Assembly (NCBI GenBank): GCA_946414885.1
Contig: CAMKQH010000017.1
Coordinates: 1-64,000 of the forward strand
Length of the DNA stretch: 64,000 nucleotides
Reading direction: 5' to 3'
Origin: an uncultured Lachnospiraceae bacterium
GTDB taxonomy: Bacteria > Bacillota > Clostridia > Lachnospirales > Lachnospiraceae
Shown: piece after piece, positions 53,180 through 61,603 of the stretch
How the letters are laid out: every line of letters begins with the position of its first letter
Numbering within the stretch: the first letter of the stretch is position 1
Translations under genes and position numbers: made by a program
The notes under the pieces: generated by a model
Told to the model about the DNA's origin: nothing
Database searches by the model: none
The model's input: the letters and a program-made list of their open reading frames with translations, nothing else

Positions 53180-54703
53180 TTATTGAAAGTGAATCGTACA
53201 ATTACCTGGGAAGTAAGGATAGAATGCTTCAATTGCGTCCCACTGGTCTTTGGTTCCCTCAAAATAAATTTCTTTCAAGGTGCTGCAACCCATAAACGCA
53301 CCGGCCCGGATCTCGGTAAGGCTGGCGGGAAGCCGGAGGGTTTCCAGCGTGGCGCAATTGATAAAAGCAAACTTGGCAATAATCTTTGTTCCCTCCGGCA
53401 CGTCGTATTCGCTTGCGCCGGCATTTGGATAACGCATCAAAGTATTTTTGTCAGCGTCAAAGAGCACTCCGTCCTCGGCGTACAAAAACTCACTGCCCTC
53501 TTCCACGGAAAAGGAACTGATCTCTCTCTCGCCGGAAAAAAGATAGACGTCCACTTCCATGACTTTCGCCGGAATCACGACCTCACTGCCTTCCCCACGG
53601 TATTCTGTCAGCATTCCATGCTTTATTACGTAAAGTCCGCCCTCGTCCCGATCAGAATAAAGCTGTGGTCCGTCCTTCACCACGTCCCGGATGCACGTGG
53701 GCATCTGAACGCCATACTGCACGTATTTGCCATTTATCATTTGCCTACCGTCGGAGTCGTGATTTCTGAAGCTATTATAGCTTTTGTTAAAGTATTGGTT
53801 TGCCGGAGAATCCATTTTGTATACGTCAAGCCATGATACGTCTATGCAATACCATTCATCATACAGCTTTACCATGTTCCATGCGTGAAAATTGATGAAG
53901 CTTGACCATACGTACAGGCTGTCGAGACCCGCTGCATTGCACAGATACTGGAATGTTTTCGCATAACCGTGATCCGTGGCGATTCCGTCACCCAAGGCTC
54001 CTCCAAGCCCGCAGGTAATCCCATACCGATACAGGTTATTGCGTGAAGACATGTCACATTCCACGTTGTCACAAATCAGCTGAAGGATCGCCTCTTCCTT
54101 TTCCAAGTCATTTCCGCATTTATCGATGACCTTCATCCACTCCTGCGTCTTCGCTTCGATCTTGTCCCGATAGGAATCGATCACTTCGCGGCTTGTAAAT
54201 CCGTCCACCAAATCCATGTAACACTTATTGTCTTCGTCCACCACAAGCATACCACTGAAGAAAAAGTATTTCGGATAGGAATGATAGAATAATTGCGCCA
54301 CTGCTTCAGCTTCATATACGCTTAAAGGTCCTAGCTCCAGATTACCAAAATAGCCTTGGGTGATTTCCTTGCCCAATCCATAGGAACCCTCAGGATATCT
54401 GATCGTTGAACTCATTCGTGTTTTCGGTTCCTCCGTCCCCCAATAAAAAGCCTCCGCCTGCTTTTTTAGGATATTAAAAAATACCTTTTGTTCAATGCTC
54501 AGCTGGTCATAAAAATAGTTGGTATTCCCTTCATATAACGAGTGTCTGTCCGGCACGGAAGTCTCACTTTGCACGCTCGTCGTCTCCACCGTTTCCGTTC
54601 CCGTCTCTGGCTGCTTCTCTTTCTTTTCGCACCCTGCCAGCAATGTCATGCCCATGCACAGAGCCATAAACTGAATCAAAAGCTTTGTCTTCCAAACTCT
54701 CAT
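53180..54703 (-). CDS. Lipoprotein with transglutaminase-like fold and LRR region, paralogue A
   Basis: 507 residues from ATG 54703 (GAGAGGG upstream). The lipobox is LLAGC, followed by a Glu/Thr linker. The core reads DGIATDHGYAKTFQYLCNAAGLD, FHAWNMVKLYDEWYCIDVSW: this is the transglutaminase-like layout with the His and Asp kept, but the position of the catalytic Cys (GxCxGYA) holds Asp. The C-terminal part (IAKFAFINCATLETLRLPASLTEIRAGAFMGC) is a BspA-type leucine-rich repeat. It is probably a surface protein without peptidase activity. Tandem duplicate of the next gene. Confidence 0.8.
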   Translation of the reverse strand: MRVWKTKLLIQFMALCMGMTLLAGCEKKEKQPETGTETVETTSVQSETSVPDRHSLYEGNTNYFYDQLSIEQKVFFNILKKQAEAFYWGTEEPKTRMSSTIRYPEGSYGLGKEITQGYFGNLELGPLSVYEAEAVAQLFYHSYPKYFFFSGMLVVDEDNKCYMDLVDGFTSREVIDSYRDKIEAKTQEWMKVIDKCGNDLEKEEAILQLICDNVECDMSSRNNLYRYGITCGLGGALGDGIATDHGYAKTFQYLCNAAGLDSLYVWSSFINFHAWNMVKLYDEWYCIDVSWLDVYKMDSPANQYFNKSYNSFRNHDSDGRQMINGKYVQYGVQMPTCIRDVVKDGPQLYSDRDEGGLYVIKHGMLTEYRGEGSEVVIPAKVMEVDVYLFSGEREISSFSVEEGSEFLYAEDGVLFDADKNTLMRYPNAGASEYDVPEGTKIIAKFAFINCATLETLRLPASLTEIRAGAFMGCSTLKEIYFEGTKDQWDAIEAFYPYFPGNCTIHFQ

Positions 54704-54774
54704 CCCAATCCCTCTCTTGTCACCACAAAGTGACAATGGCCGGAATCTGGCTCAGGTTGGCCCGCGGCCCGTAT

Positions 54775-54919
54775 CCGTGAACGGCTCGGACGGTTCTAAC
54801 TTCATTGTTCGCCCTATGTCGGCGTCGCTTATAAATGATGGCGTCGCCATAGGACTCCAATTCATTAAGAACCGCCGGCTAATTGTTCACGGGTGATGCA
54901 TGCGGACCTACCCTGCCCC
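54775..54919. repeat. Long palindromic element (copy 2), core inverted
   Basis: The right arm (54885-54919) equals that of copy 1. The 102-bp core (54783-54884) matches the copy-1 core at 100 of 102 positions, but only when read as its reverse complement. The left arm is reduced to CCGTGAAC plus diverged sequence. It lies between the two lipoprotein genes. Confidence 0.85.
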
Positions 54920-54967
54920 TGGCATCCGAAAAAATCAACTCAATACGTGCCCCTCCTCGGGAATCGT

Positions 54968-56497
54968 TTATTGAAAGTGAATCGTACAATTGTACTGGAG
55001 GTAGGAATCGTAATTTTCAATTGCTTCCCATTGGTCCTGGGTTCCCTCAAAATAGACGTCTTTTAGGGACTCGCAACCCGCAAAGGCACCGATATGGATC
55101 TCCGTAAGGCTGGCGGGAAGGTGGAGGCTTTCCAGCTTTGCACAGTTCATAAACGCAACCTTGGCGATCATCTTCGTTCCCTCCGGCACGGTATATTCAC
55201 TTGCACCTGCATTGGGATACCGCATCAGGATTTTTTTGTCTGCGTCAAAGAGCACGCCATCCTCAGCACACAAATACTCACTGCCCTCTTCCACGGAAAA
55301 GGAACTGATCTCCCTCTCTCCGGTAAAAAGAAGGAGATCCACTTCCATGGCTTTTGCCGGGATCACGACGTCACTGCTTTCCCCCTTGTATTCCATCAGC
55401 ACTCCATGCTTTATCGCATAAAGTCCATCCTCTCCGTCAACCGAATAAAGCTTCGGTCCGTCCTTCACCTCGTCCTGAAGGCACTTCGGCGTCTGAACGC
55501 CATACTGCATGTATTTGCCATTTAACATTTGCAGACCGACGGAGTCTTGATCCTTAAAGGTATCATAGCTTTTGTTATAGCACCTGTCCGCCGGCGATTC
55601 CATTTTGTATACGTCCAGCCATGACACGTCAATGCAGTACCATTCATCATATAGATTTACCATGTTCCAGGCATGATAACTCTGGGAGGTTGCCCACACA
55701 AAAAGGCTGTCGAGTCCCGCTGCGTTACACAAATACTGAAATGTTTTCGCGTAACCGTGATCCGTCGCAACTCCGTCAACCAAGGCACCGCCAATCCCGC
55801 CAGTAATTCCATGCCGCAGAAAGTTAATCCTTCTTGACGCGTCATATTCCACGTTATCATAAATCAACTGAAGGATCGCTTCTTCCTTTTCCAGGTCATT
55901 TCCGCAATTCTCAATGACCTTCATCCACTCTTCCGTCTTCGCTTCGATCTTGTCCCGGTATGAGTCAATCATTTCGCGGCTTGTAAATCCGTCCAGCAGT
56001 TCCATGCAGTATTTGCCGTCCTCTTCCACAAGCATTCCGCTAAAGAAAAAGTATTTCGGACAGGAATGGTAAAATATTTGCGCCACGTTTTCCGCTTCCA
56101 ATACACTTAACGTGCCAAGCTCCAGATTACCAAAATAACCCTGGGTAGTTTCCTCCCATGACACGCAGGTCCCATAAGGGTAATGAAGCGTGGAACCCAC
56201 CGGCAATACTCTTATTGTCGGTTCCTCCGTCCCCCAGTAAAACGCCTCTGCCTGCTTTTTTAAGACATTGAAAAATACCTTTTGTTCCTTGCTCAGCTGG
56301 TCATAAAAATAATTGGTATTCCCTTCATACGGCGAGTGTCTCTCCGGCTCCAGGGGTTCCTTTTGTTCCCTCGTCGTCTCCACCGTCTCGCTCCCCGTCT
56401 CCGGCAATTTCTCCTTTTTCTCGCACCCTGCCATCAACGCCATGCTCATGCACAGGATCAAAATCTTTGCTAAAACTACGTTCCTCCAAGCCCTCAT
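54968..56497 (-). CDS. Lipoprotein with transglutaminase-like fold and LRR region, paralogue B
   Basis: About 509 residues; lipobox LMAGC. It aligns with paralogue A along its whole length, including DGVATDHGYAKTF (again Asp in place of Cys), YHAWNMVNLYDEWYCIDVSW and the C-terminal LRR-type segment MNCAKLESLHLPASLTEIHIGAFAGCESL. The start is one of two adjacent ATGs (56500/56497) behind GAGAGG. The shared 5' and 3' flanks show a recent segmental duplication. It follows the pyrD terminator. Confidence 0.8.
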   Translation of the reverse strand: MRAWRNVVLAKILILCMSMALMAGCEKKEKLPETGSETVETTREQKEPLEPERHSPYEGNTNYFYDQLSKEQKVFFNVLKKQAEAFYWGTEEPTIRVLPVGSTLHYPYGTCVSWEETTQGYFGNLELGTLSVLEAENVAQIFYHSCPKYFFFSGMLVEEDGKYCMELLDGFTSREMIDSYRDKIEAKTEEWMKVIENCGNDLEKEEAILQLIYDNVEYDASRRINFLRHGITGGIGGALVDGVATDHGYAKTFQYLCNAAGLDSLFVWATSQSYHAWNMVNLYDEWYCIDVSWLDVYKMESPADRCYNKSYDTFKDQDSVGLQMLNGKYMQYGVQTPKCLQDEVKDGPKLYSVDGEDGLYAIKHGVLMEYKGESSDVVIPAKAMEVDLLLFTGEREISSFSVEEGSEYLCAEDGVLFDADKKILMRYPNAGASEYTVPEGTKMIAKVAFMNCAKLESLHLPASLTEIHIGAFAGCESLKDVYFEGTQDQWEAIENYDSYLQYNCTIHFQ

Positions 56498-56521
56498 CAT
56501 GATTCCTCTCTCTATTTCCAA

Positions 56522-56568
56522 AAAGAGACAAGGGCCGGAATCTGAATCAAGAGAATCCAGATTCCGAC
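56522..56568 (-). terminator. Terminator of pyrKD
   Basis: GTCGGAATCTG pairs with CAGATTCCGGC around GATTCTCTTGATT; a pyrimidine-rich CTTGTCTCTTTTT follows. The left half of the same sequence (GGCCGGAATCTGG) recurs at about 54738, at the duplication boundary. Confidence 0.7.
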
Positions 56569-56576
56569 CCAGATAC

Positions 56577-57545
56577 TTAATTCACGGCACCGATCAAGTC
56601 GGAGAGTTTCTCCACGTGATACTGGCGCATGTAAGCTTCAATGCCTTCCAGGATTTCAACGGTCGCGTAAGGATTAACGAAATTCATGGCACCTACGCTG
56701 ATGGCGCTGGCTCCCGCCAGGATAAACTCGATGGCGTCCTCCGCCGTGGCAATGCCGCCCATGCCAAGGATCGGAAGCTTTACGGCCTGCGCCACCTGGT
56801 AAACCATGCGCACCGCGATGGGCTTGATGGCGGGACCGCTCATGCCGCCGGTTTTGTTTGCTATGGCAAATTTACGCCTGTGAATATCAATCTTCATGCC
56901 CGTGATGGTGTTGATGAGAGAAAGGGCGTCCGCGCCTGCCGCCTCCGCCGCCCTTGCCATCTCAGTAATGTCCGTCACGTTGGGAGAAAGCTTCATCATG
57001 ATGGGCTGTTTTGCATGCTTTTTGAGTTCCGATGTGATGTTGTAGAGCGCGTCAGCCTTTTGTCCAAAGGCGATGGCGCCTTCCTTTACGTTGGGACAGG
57101 AAACATTGATCTCCAAAAGCGCCACCGCAGGCTCCTCGCCAAGGCGCTCCACCACGTCCACGTAATCCTGCACGGACTTTCCGCAAACGTTCACGATGAT
57201 CTTCGTCTTTTCATACTGCTTCAGGAAAGGAATATCCCTCTCCATAAACACGTCAATGCCGGGATTCTGAAGGCCGATGGCATTGAGCATGCCGCCGTAA
57301 ACCTCCGCTACGCGGGGCGTAGGGTTTCCCGGCCAAGGCACGTTTGCAACGCCTTTGGTCACAACGGCTCCCAAACGATTTAAATCCACAAACTCCCCGT
57401 ATTCCATGCCGGAGCCAAAGGTTCCCGACGCCGTCATCACGGGATTCTGAAATTCCACGCCTGCAATGCTGGTGCGAAGATCCGGTGCCCAGCTTTCCGC
57501 ATTCGCGCCTGTCGTCAAATTCAAGTTCTGGTTGTTCCCGCTCAT
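56577..57545 (-). CDS. pyrD: Dihydroorotate dehydrogenase B, catalytic subunit
   Basis: 322 residues, class 1B. FMN-dependent oxidation of dihydroorotate in pyrimidine synthesis. NPVMTASGTFGSGMEY, the active-site loop EINVSCPNVKEGAIAFG (catalytic Cys) and PILGMGGIATAEDAIEFILAGASAISVG are diagnostic. Its start overlaps the pyrK stop (ATGA-type), as is usual for the two-subunit enzyme. Confidence 0.96.
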   Translation of the reverse strand: MSGNNQNLNLTTGANAESWAPDLRTSIAGVEFQNPVMTASGTFGSGMEYGEFVDLNRLGAVVTKGVANVPWPGNPTPRVAEVYGGMLNAIGLQNPGIDVFMERDIPFLKQYEKTKIIVNVCGKSVQDYVDVVERLGEEPAVALLEINVSCPNVKEGAIAFGQKADALYNITSELKKHAKQPIMMKLSPNVTDITEMARAAEAAGADALSLINTITGMKIDIHRRKFAIANKTGGMSGPAIKPIAVRMVYQVAQAVKLPILGMGGIATAEDAIEFILAGASAISVGAMNFVNPYATVEILEGIEAYMRQYHVEKLSDLIGAVN

Positions 57546-58330
57546 CAGATCTCCACCTCCCCTGCTTCAAATACCGGTCCGTCCGTGCAAATTCTTGCAT
57601 TGTGCACGTGGGAGTGGTGATCCACTTCCTTCGTCTTTACAACGCAGCCAAGGCACGCGCCAACGCCGCAGGCCATGTGCTCCTCAAGTGAGATATACGC
57701 CGGGATTCCCTGCTCCTGCGCATATGCCTTGATGGCGCGAAGCATGGGCATGGGGCCGCAGGCAAAGATCACGTCCGCCGTGATCCCATTCTCGCGAATG
57801 GCATCCATCACGTTCCCCTTCGTTCCAACGCTGCCGTCCTCCGTTGCAACGTAAACCTTGCCGTACTGCTCCAGATCCTTCTTCAAAAAGGTCTTCGCGT
57901 CGCGATATCCCATGACGCACTGGATCTCAGCCCCGCTTGCGTCCGCGGAAAGCTCCTTCGCCAGCTCCAGCATCGGCGGGATTCCAATGCCGCCGCCCAT
58001 GAGAAAGACCTTCTTTCCCTTTCCTTTTTCCAACGGGAATCCATTCCCGAGAATTCCCAGGATCTGCACTTCCTCCCCGGCCTGCCAGCCGGAGAATTCC
58101 TTTGTGCCTTGCCCCGCAATGCGATATACGATGCGAAGCTCCGTTCTGTCGGCGTTCACCTCGCAAATGCTAATGGGCCTTGGCAGAAGCGCGCTTTTAT
58201 CCTTCGTAAACACCCCGGCAAACTGCCCAGGCTTAACGTCCTTCGCCAGATCCGTTTTGATCCACAGGTCAAAGATGGACGGTGCGATTTCCTTTTGCGC
58301 CGTCACGATTCCCGTCACTTTTTGTTTCAT
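57545..58330 (-). CDS. pyrK: Dihydroorotate dehydrogenase B, electron transfer subunit
   Basis: 261 residues. Ferredoxin-reductase fold with FAD motif LLPRPISICEV and NAD motif VFLMGGGIGIPPMLELAKEL. The C-terminal 2Fe-2S site has Cys in ACGVGACLGC and RICTDGP. It passes electrons from PyrD to NAD+. Confidence 0.95.
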   Translation of the reverse strand: MKQKVTGIVTAQKEIAPSIFDLWIKTDLAKDVKPGQFAGVFTKDKSALLPRPISICEVNADRTELRIVYRIAGQGTKEFSGWQAGEEVQILGILGNGFPLEKGKGKKVFLMGGGIGIPPMLELAKELSADASGAEIQCVMGYRDAKTFLKKDLEQYGKVYVATEDGSVGTKGNVMDAIRENGITADVIFACGPMPMLRAIKAYAQEQGIPAYISLEEHMACGVGACLGCVVKTKEVDHHSHVHNARICTDGPVFEAGEVEI

Positions 58331-58363
58331 ATGCGTCTTGATTCCTTTCCGCGGCCTGAGGGT

Positions 58364-58555
58364 TTACTCTGCCGCATTCCCCTTCTTTATTTCCTTTACG
58401 CTTCTTTCCATAATCTTTCTGGCTATCATGATCTGATGGCCGCATCCCACGCATTTCAGCCGGAAGTCCGCGCCTTCCCTGAGGACGTCCCACTCAAAGC
58501 TTCCGCATGGATGCTGCTTTTTCATCTTGATCCTGTCACCCACGTGTATCTCCAT
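58364..58555 (-). CDS. DUF951 small protein
   Basis: 63 residues. HVGDRIKMKKQHPCGSFEWDVLREGADFRLKCVGCGHQIM with three Cys residues matches the DUF951 family, likely a small zinc or nucleic acid-binding protein of unknown role. It lies between the ydcF-like gene and pyrK with 18-33 bp gaps, so is cotranscribed. Confidence 0.85.
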   Translation of the reverse strand: MEIHVGDRIKMKKQHPCGSFEWDVLREGADFRLKCVGCGHQIMIARKIMERSVKEIKKGNAAE

Positions 58556-58573
58556 GTCATGCCTCCCCCAGAT

Positions 58574-59431
58574 TTACTCTCTCTCCCAATATACCATGTT
58601 TCCCATGAGGAAGTCCTTCGTGACTCCAAAAAACTCCCGCAGGAGATTGTGCACCTGCATCGGCGGCCAGGAGTCTGCCGCGAGTCCCTGCACGTGCTGA
58701 TACCCTTGCGCCCTCGCCAGCTTCTCCGCACGGAACACGTGGAAATCATTGGTGACGATCACCACTTCGCTTTCCGCCTTGTCGAATAACTCCCCGCTGA
58801 ATTTCAAATTCTCATGCGTGCTGGTGGACTTGTCCTCCTTGATGATCCGCGATGCGTCAACGCCCCGCTCCACCAGATAGTCATACATTCCCTGCGCCTC
58901 GGAGATCGGCTCGTTCGCGCCCTGTCCTCCGGAGACGATGACGATGGTCTCCCGGTTCACCTTCAGATACTTGATTGCCTCATCCAGGCGGTATCTAAGC
59001 ACCACGCTGGGTCCTTCCGGCTTCCACTGCGCCCCAAGTATGATGAGGTAATCCGCGCCATCCTTCGCCGGGGCATAACACCTCGAGAGGATGAGTCCTT
59101 CCACCAACAGAAAAATTCCCAATCCAATGCCAAACAAAACCCAAAACGTGCGGATCATCCACAGCGGGATCTTACGACGTATCGCAGGCTTTGCACAAAG
59201 AAGTGAGATCAGTCCGCATCCAACACCCATCACGCCCCAGATCAGGAAAAAATAAGATCCGTACCCAAGGCATAGCCCGATGGCGGCGCAATATAAGACG
59301 CAAAGCACGCCGAGGACGCCAAAAAAGATGGCTTCGCGCTTCAGAACGCGCTCCCGTCCCCGATCCTTTAACCGGATGATCTTCTCACTCTTCTTCATCG
59401 GCACAAATTTTTCTTTCTTACGCTTAGCCAT
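58574..59431 (-). CDS. YdcF-like membrane protein (DUF218)
   Basis: 285 residues from ATG 59431 (AAGGGAG upstream). A Lys/Arg-rich start, then three to four membrane helices, then a DUF218 domain: YLIILGAQWKPEGPSVVLRYRLDEAIKYL, IVSGGQGANEPISEAQGMYDYLVERGVD, KSTSTHENLKFSGELF and VTNDFHVFRAEKLARAQGY. Family members include SanA/ElyC-type envelope proteins. Probably acts in cell-wall lipid carrier metabolism or vancomycin-type tolerance in some species; here unknown. Confidence 0.87.
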   Translation of the reverse strand: MAKRKKEKFVPMKKSEKIIRLKDRGRERVLKREAIFFGVLGVLCVLYCAAIGLCLGYGSYFFLIWGVMGVGCGLISLLCAKPAIRRKIPLWMIRTFWVLFGIGLGIFLLVEGLILSRCYAPAKDGADYLIILGAQWKPEGPSVVLRYRLDEAIKYLKVNRETIVIVSGGQGANEPISEAQGMYDYLVERGVDASRIIKEDKSTSTHENLKFSGELFDKAESEVVIVTNDFHVFRAEKLARAQGYQHVQGLAADSWPPMQVHNLLREFFGVTKDFLMGNMVYWERE

Positions 59432-59627
59432 ACGCCCGGCTCCCTTCATTCTCACCCACGATACGTAACATTATAGCATAAAAGCAATGCCCCCTCAACT
59501 GCCCCGTGCATTAAGATTTTCTAAAGTTTTCCCAAAGGAATCCCTTTTCTTTTACCGTGATTTTTGTTAAAATAAAAGTAGCTAATCTAGCAAATTTTAT
59601 GCAGACTTGCAAGCGAGGAGGTGCCCT

Positions 59628-60377
59628 ATGAAAACATTAACGGAAATGGATCAGAAAAACATTGAAGAACTTCAGAAAATCATAGACGGCCACAAAAACA
59701 TCGTGTTTTTTGGCGGCGCAGGCGTATCCACGGAGAGCGGCATCCCCGATTTCCGCAGCGTGGACGGACTCTATCATCAGCAATATGACTATCCCCCTGA
59801 GACGATCCTCAGCCACACCTTCTACGTGAAAAAGCCAGATGAATTCTTCCGTTTCTACCGCAACAAGATGCTCTTTACGGACGCAAAGCCCAACGCAGCG
59901 CACCTAAAGCTTGCGGAGCTGGAAAAAGCAGGGAAATTAAAGGCCATCGTGACGCAGAACATCGACGGCCTGCATCAGGCGGCCGGGAGCAAAAAGGTTT
60001 TGGAGCTGCATGGAAGCGTGCTTCGGAATTACTGTGAGAAATGCGGAAAATTCTATGGTCTGGATTATATCATTGATTCCACCGGCATTCCAGTATGTGA
60101 GGACTGCGGCGGACGCGTAAAGCCTGACGTGGTGCTCTACGAGGAAGGTCTTAGCCAGAATACCATCGAAGAATCCGTGCGCGCCATCAGCAATGCGGAG
60201 GTTCTCATCATTGGCGGCACGTCCCTCGCCGTTTATCCAGCGGCAGGCCTCATCGACTATTTCTCCGGCGACAAGCTCGTGGTGATCAACATGGCGCCCA
60301 CGCCCCGGGACAAATTCGCCGATCTCCTGATCCAGGCTCCCATCGGCCAGGTATTCGACGCCATCAAAGTAAATTAA
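59628..60377 (+). CDS. NAD-dependent protein deacylase (sirtuin)
   Basis: 249 residues from ATG 59628 with GAGGAGG upstream. FFGGAGVSTESGIPDFRSVDG, TQNIDGLHQAAG, catalytic His in ELHGSV, zinc pairs CEKC and CEDC, and GTSLAVYPAAG are Sir2 signatures. Removes acyl groups from lysines. It is monocistronic and convergent to azlD. Confidence 0.95.
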   Translation: MKTLTEMDQKNIEELQKIIDGHKNIVFFGGAGVSTESGIPDFRSVDGLYHQQYDYPPETILSHTFYVKKPDEFFRFYRNKMLFTDAKPNAAHLKLAELEKAGKLKAIVTQNIDGLHQAAGSKKVLELHGSVLRNYCEKCGKFYGLDYIIDSTGIPVCEDCGGRVKPDVVLYEEGLSQNTIEESVRAISNAEVLIIGGTSLAVYPAAGLIDYFSGDKLVVINMAPTPRDKFADLLIQAPIGQVFDAIKVN

Positions 60378-60381
60378 AGAA

Positions 60382-60408
60382 AAGGGTCGGGATCAAATCC
60401 CGACCCTT
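60382..60408. terminator. Terminator between the sirtuin gene and azlD
   Basis: AAGGGTCGGGA-TCAAA-TCCCGACCCTT, an 11-bp perfect stem with short T-rich tails on both strands. Confidence 0.8.
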
Positions 60409-60409
60409 A

Positions 60410-60715
60410 TTATATTCCACAAACTAAGGAAACCAAGAACACGGTGGCGCTGGCCGCCACGGCCACGGTCACCAGTCCCTTTCCCTTTAAGGCAAGCAGG
60501 ACGGCTACGGCAACGCCGGCGATCGCCGCGATCACGTAATCCGTCGCGTGAAACACGGCGGGAAACGTCATGGCCATCAGACAGGCGTAAGGCACGTAGT
60601 ACAGAAAAGACTTTACAAAACGATTCTTGATCTTACCGCGGATCAAAGTCAGCGGAATCATGCGGATCAGGTAAGTCACCACCGCCATCACCAGGATACA
60701 AATCCATACGTTCAT
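60410..60715 (-). CDS. azlD: Branched-chain amino acid exporter subunit AzlD
   Basis: 101 residues with three to four membrane helices; VTYLIRMIPLTLIRGKIKNRFVKSFLYYVPYACLMAMTFP is the AzlD pattern. Overlaps azlC by 4 bp (translational coupling). Forms a complex with AzlC. Confidence 0.9.
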   Translation of the reverse strand: MNVWICILVMAVVTYLIRMIPLTLIRGKIKNRFVKSFLYYVPYACLMAMTFPAVFHATDYVIAAIAGVAVAVLLALKGKGLVTVAVAASATVFLVSLVCGI

Positions 60716-61470
60716 CTTTCCGGCCTCTCTTTCCCAGCCACGGCTGCATCGTCCGCTTCTCCTTTTTCTCCCTGCTCCTCATCACTCACGGGAAACAACG
60801 CCGCGCCAAATACGGCTGCCGCCACCGTGCAAAGAATAATGGAGATTCCGGCGGAAACGCCCTGCAAACAAGGCAAATAATAAAACAGGCAGCTTAAAAA
60901 AACTGCAACGCAGGCCACCATCAGCACGGACCTTGACTTCTTTGCCACCGGAATGACGATGGCAATAAACATCCCGTACAACATAACGTTCATGGCAACG
61001 CTGACGCTTCTTGGCATGATACCTCCGGCCACTGCGCCGAGGAAGGTCCCCGCCGTCCAACCAACGATTGGCAGACTCTGCAATCCCAACATATACGGAA
61101 GCGTCAGGCTCTTTTGATGATTCATCGCCACCGCGAAAATCTCATCCGTATTGCCAAACGCGATCAAAAGCTTTTGCCACAGCGTTACCTTTTCATCCAG
61201 CTTTTGCGTGAGCGACAGACTCATCAAGGAATAACGCAAATTGATGATCAGCTGGGTGAGGATCAGCTCCACCAGCGCTCCGCCCGCCGCGATCACGCGA
61301 ACGCCCGCAAATTCCCCGGCGCTCGTCAAGTTTGACACGCTCATCACGGCGCCCTGCACGGCCGTCATGCCTGCCGTGAGCATCGCGATCCCCAAGCTAA
61401 AGCTTACCGCAAAATATCCCAAAGCGATGGGGATCCCATCCCTTACTCCTACCTGAAACTCTTTATTCAA
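60712..61470 (-). CDS. azlC: Branched-chain amino acid exporter subunit AzlC
   Basis: 252 residues, polytopic. GVRDGIPIALGYFAVSFSLGIAM, LTSAGEFAGVRVI, NTDEIFAVAMNHQ and LGLQSLPIVGWTAGTFLGA match the AzlC/BrnF family exporting branched-chain amino acids. The C-terminal tail beyond the last helix is Glu/Gly-rich. Confidence 0.92.
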   Translation of the reverse strand: MNKEFQVGVRDGIPIALGYFAVSFSLGIAMLTAGMTAVQGAVMSVSNLTSAGEFAGVRVIAAGGALVELILTQLIINLRYSLMSLSLTQKLDEKVTLWQKLLIAFGNTDEIFAVAMNHQKSLTLPYMLGLQSLPIVGWTAGTFLGAVAGGIMPRSVSVAMNVMLYGMFIAIVIPVAKKSRSVLMVACVAVFLSCLFYYLPCLQGVSAGISIILCTVAAAVFGAALFPVSDEEQGEKGEADDAAVAGKERPER

Positions 61471-61563
61471 AACCGTATCCTTCCATTTCTTGCGTACAAA
61501 AATCCTTAATCAACAAGCATTATTATAGCGAAATCCCCTTTAAGTTTCAATCGAAAGTTTGCG

Positions 61564-61594
61564 CAAAAAAAGTGGCCGGCGAACCGACCACTTT
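61564..61594 (-). terminator. Terminator of the nitroreductase gene
   Basis: AGTGGTCGG-TTCG-CCGGCCACT followed by TTTTTT on the minus strand, 10 bp after the stop. Confidence 0.85.
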
Positions 61595-61603
61595 CTTATT
61601 CGT

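Noticed and set aside
52961-54919. Integron attC sites with gene cassettes
   Set aside because: The size and bulged palindrome resemble attC, but the ends (GAAC/GTTC followed by C) do not fit RYYYAAC and GTTRRRY, and no integrase is present in the window.
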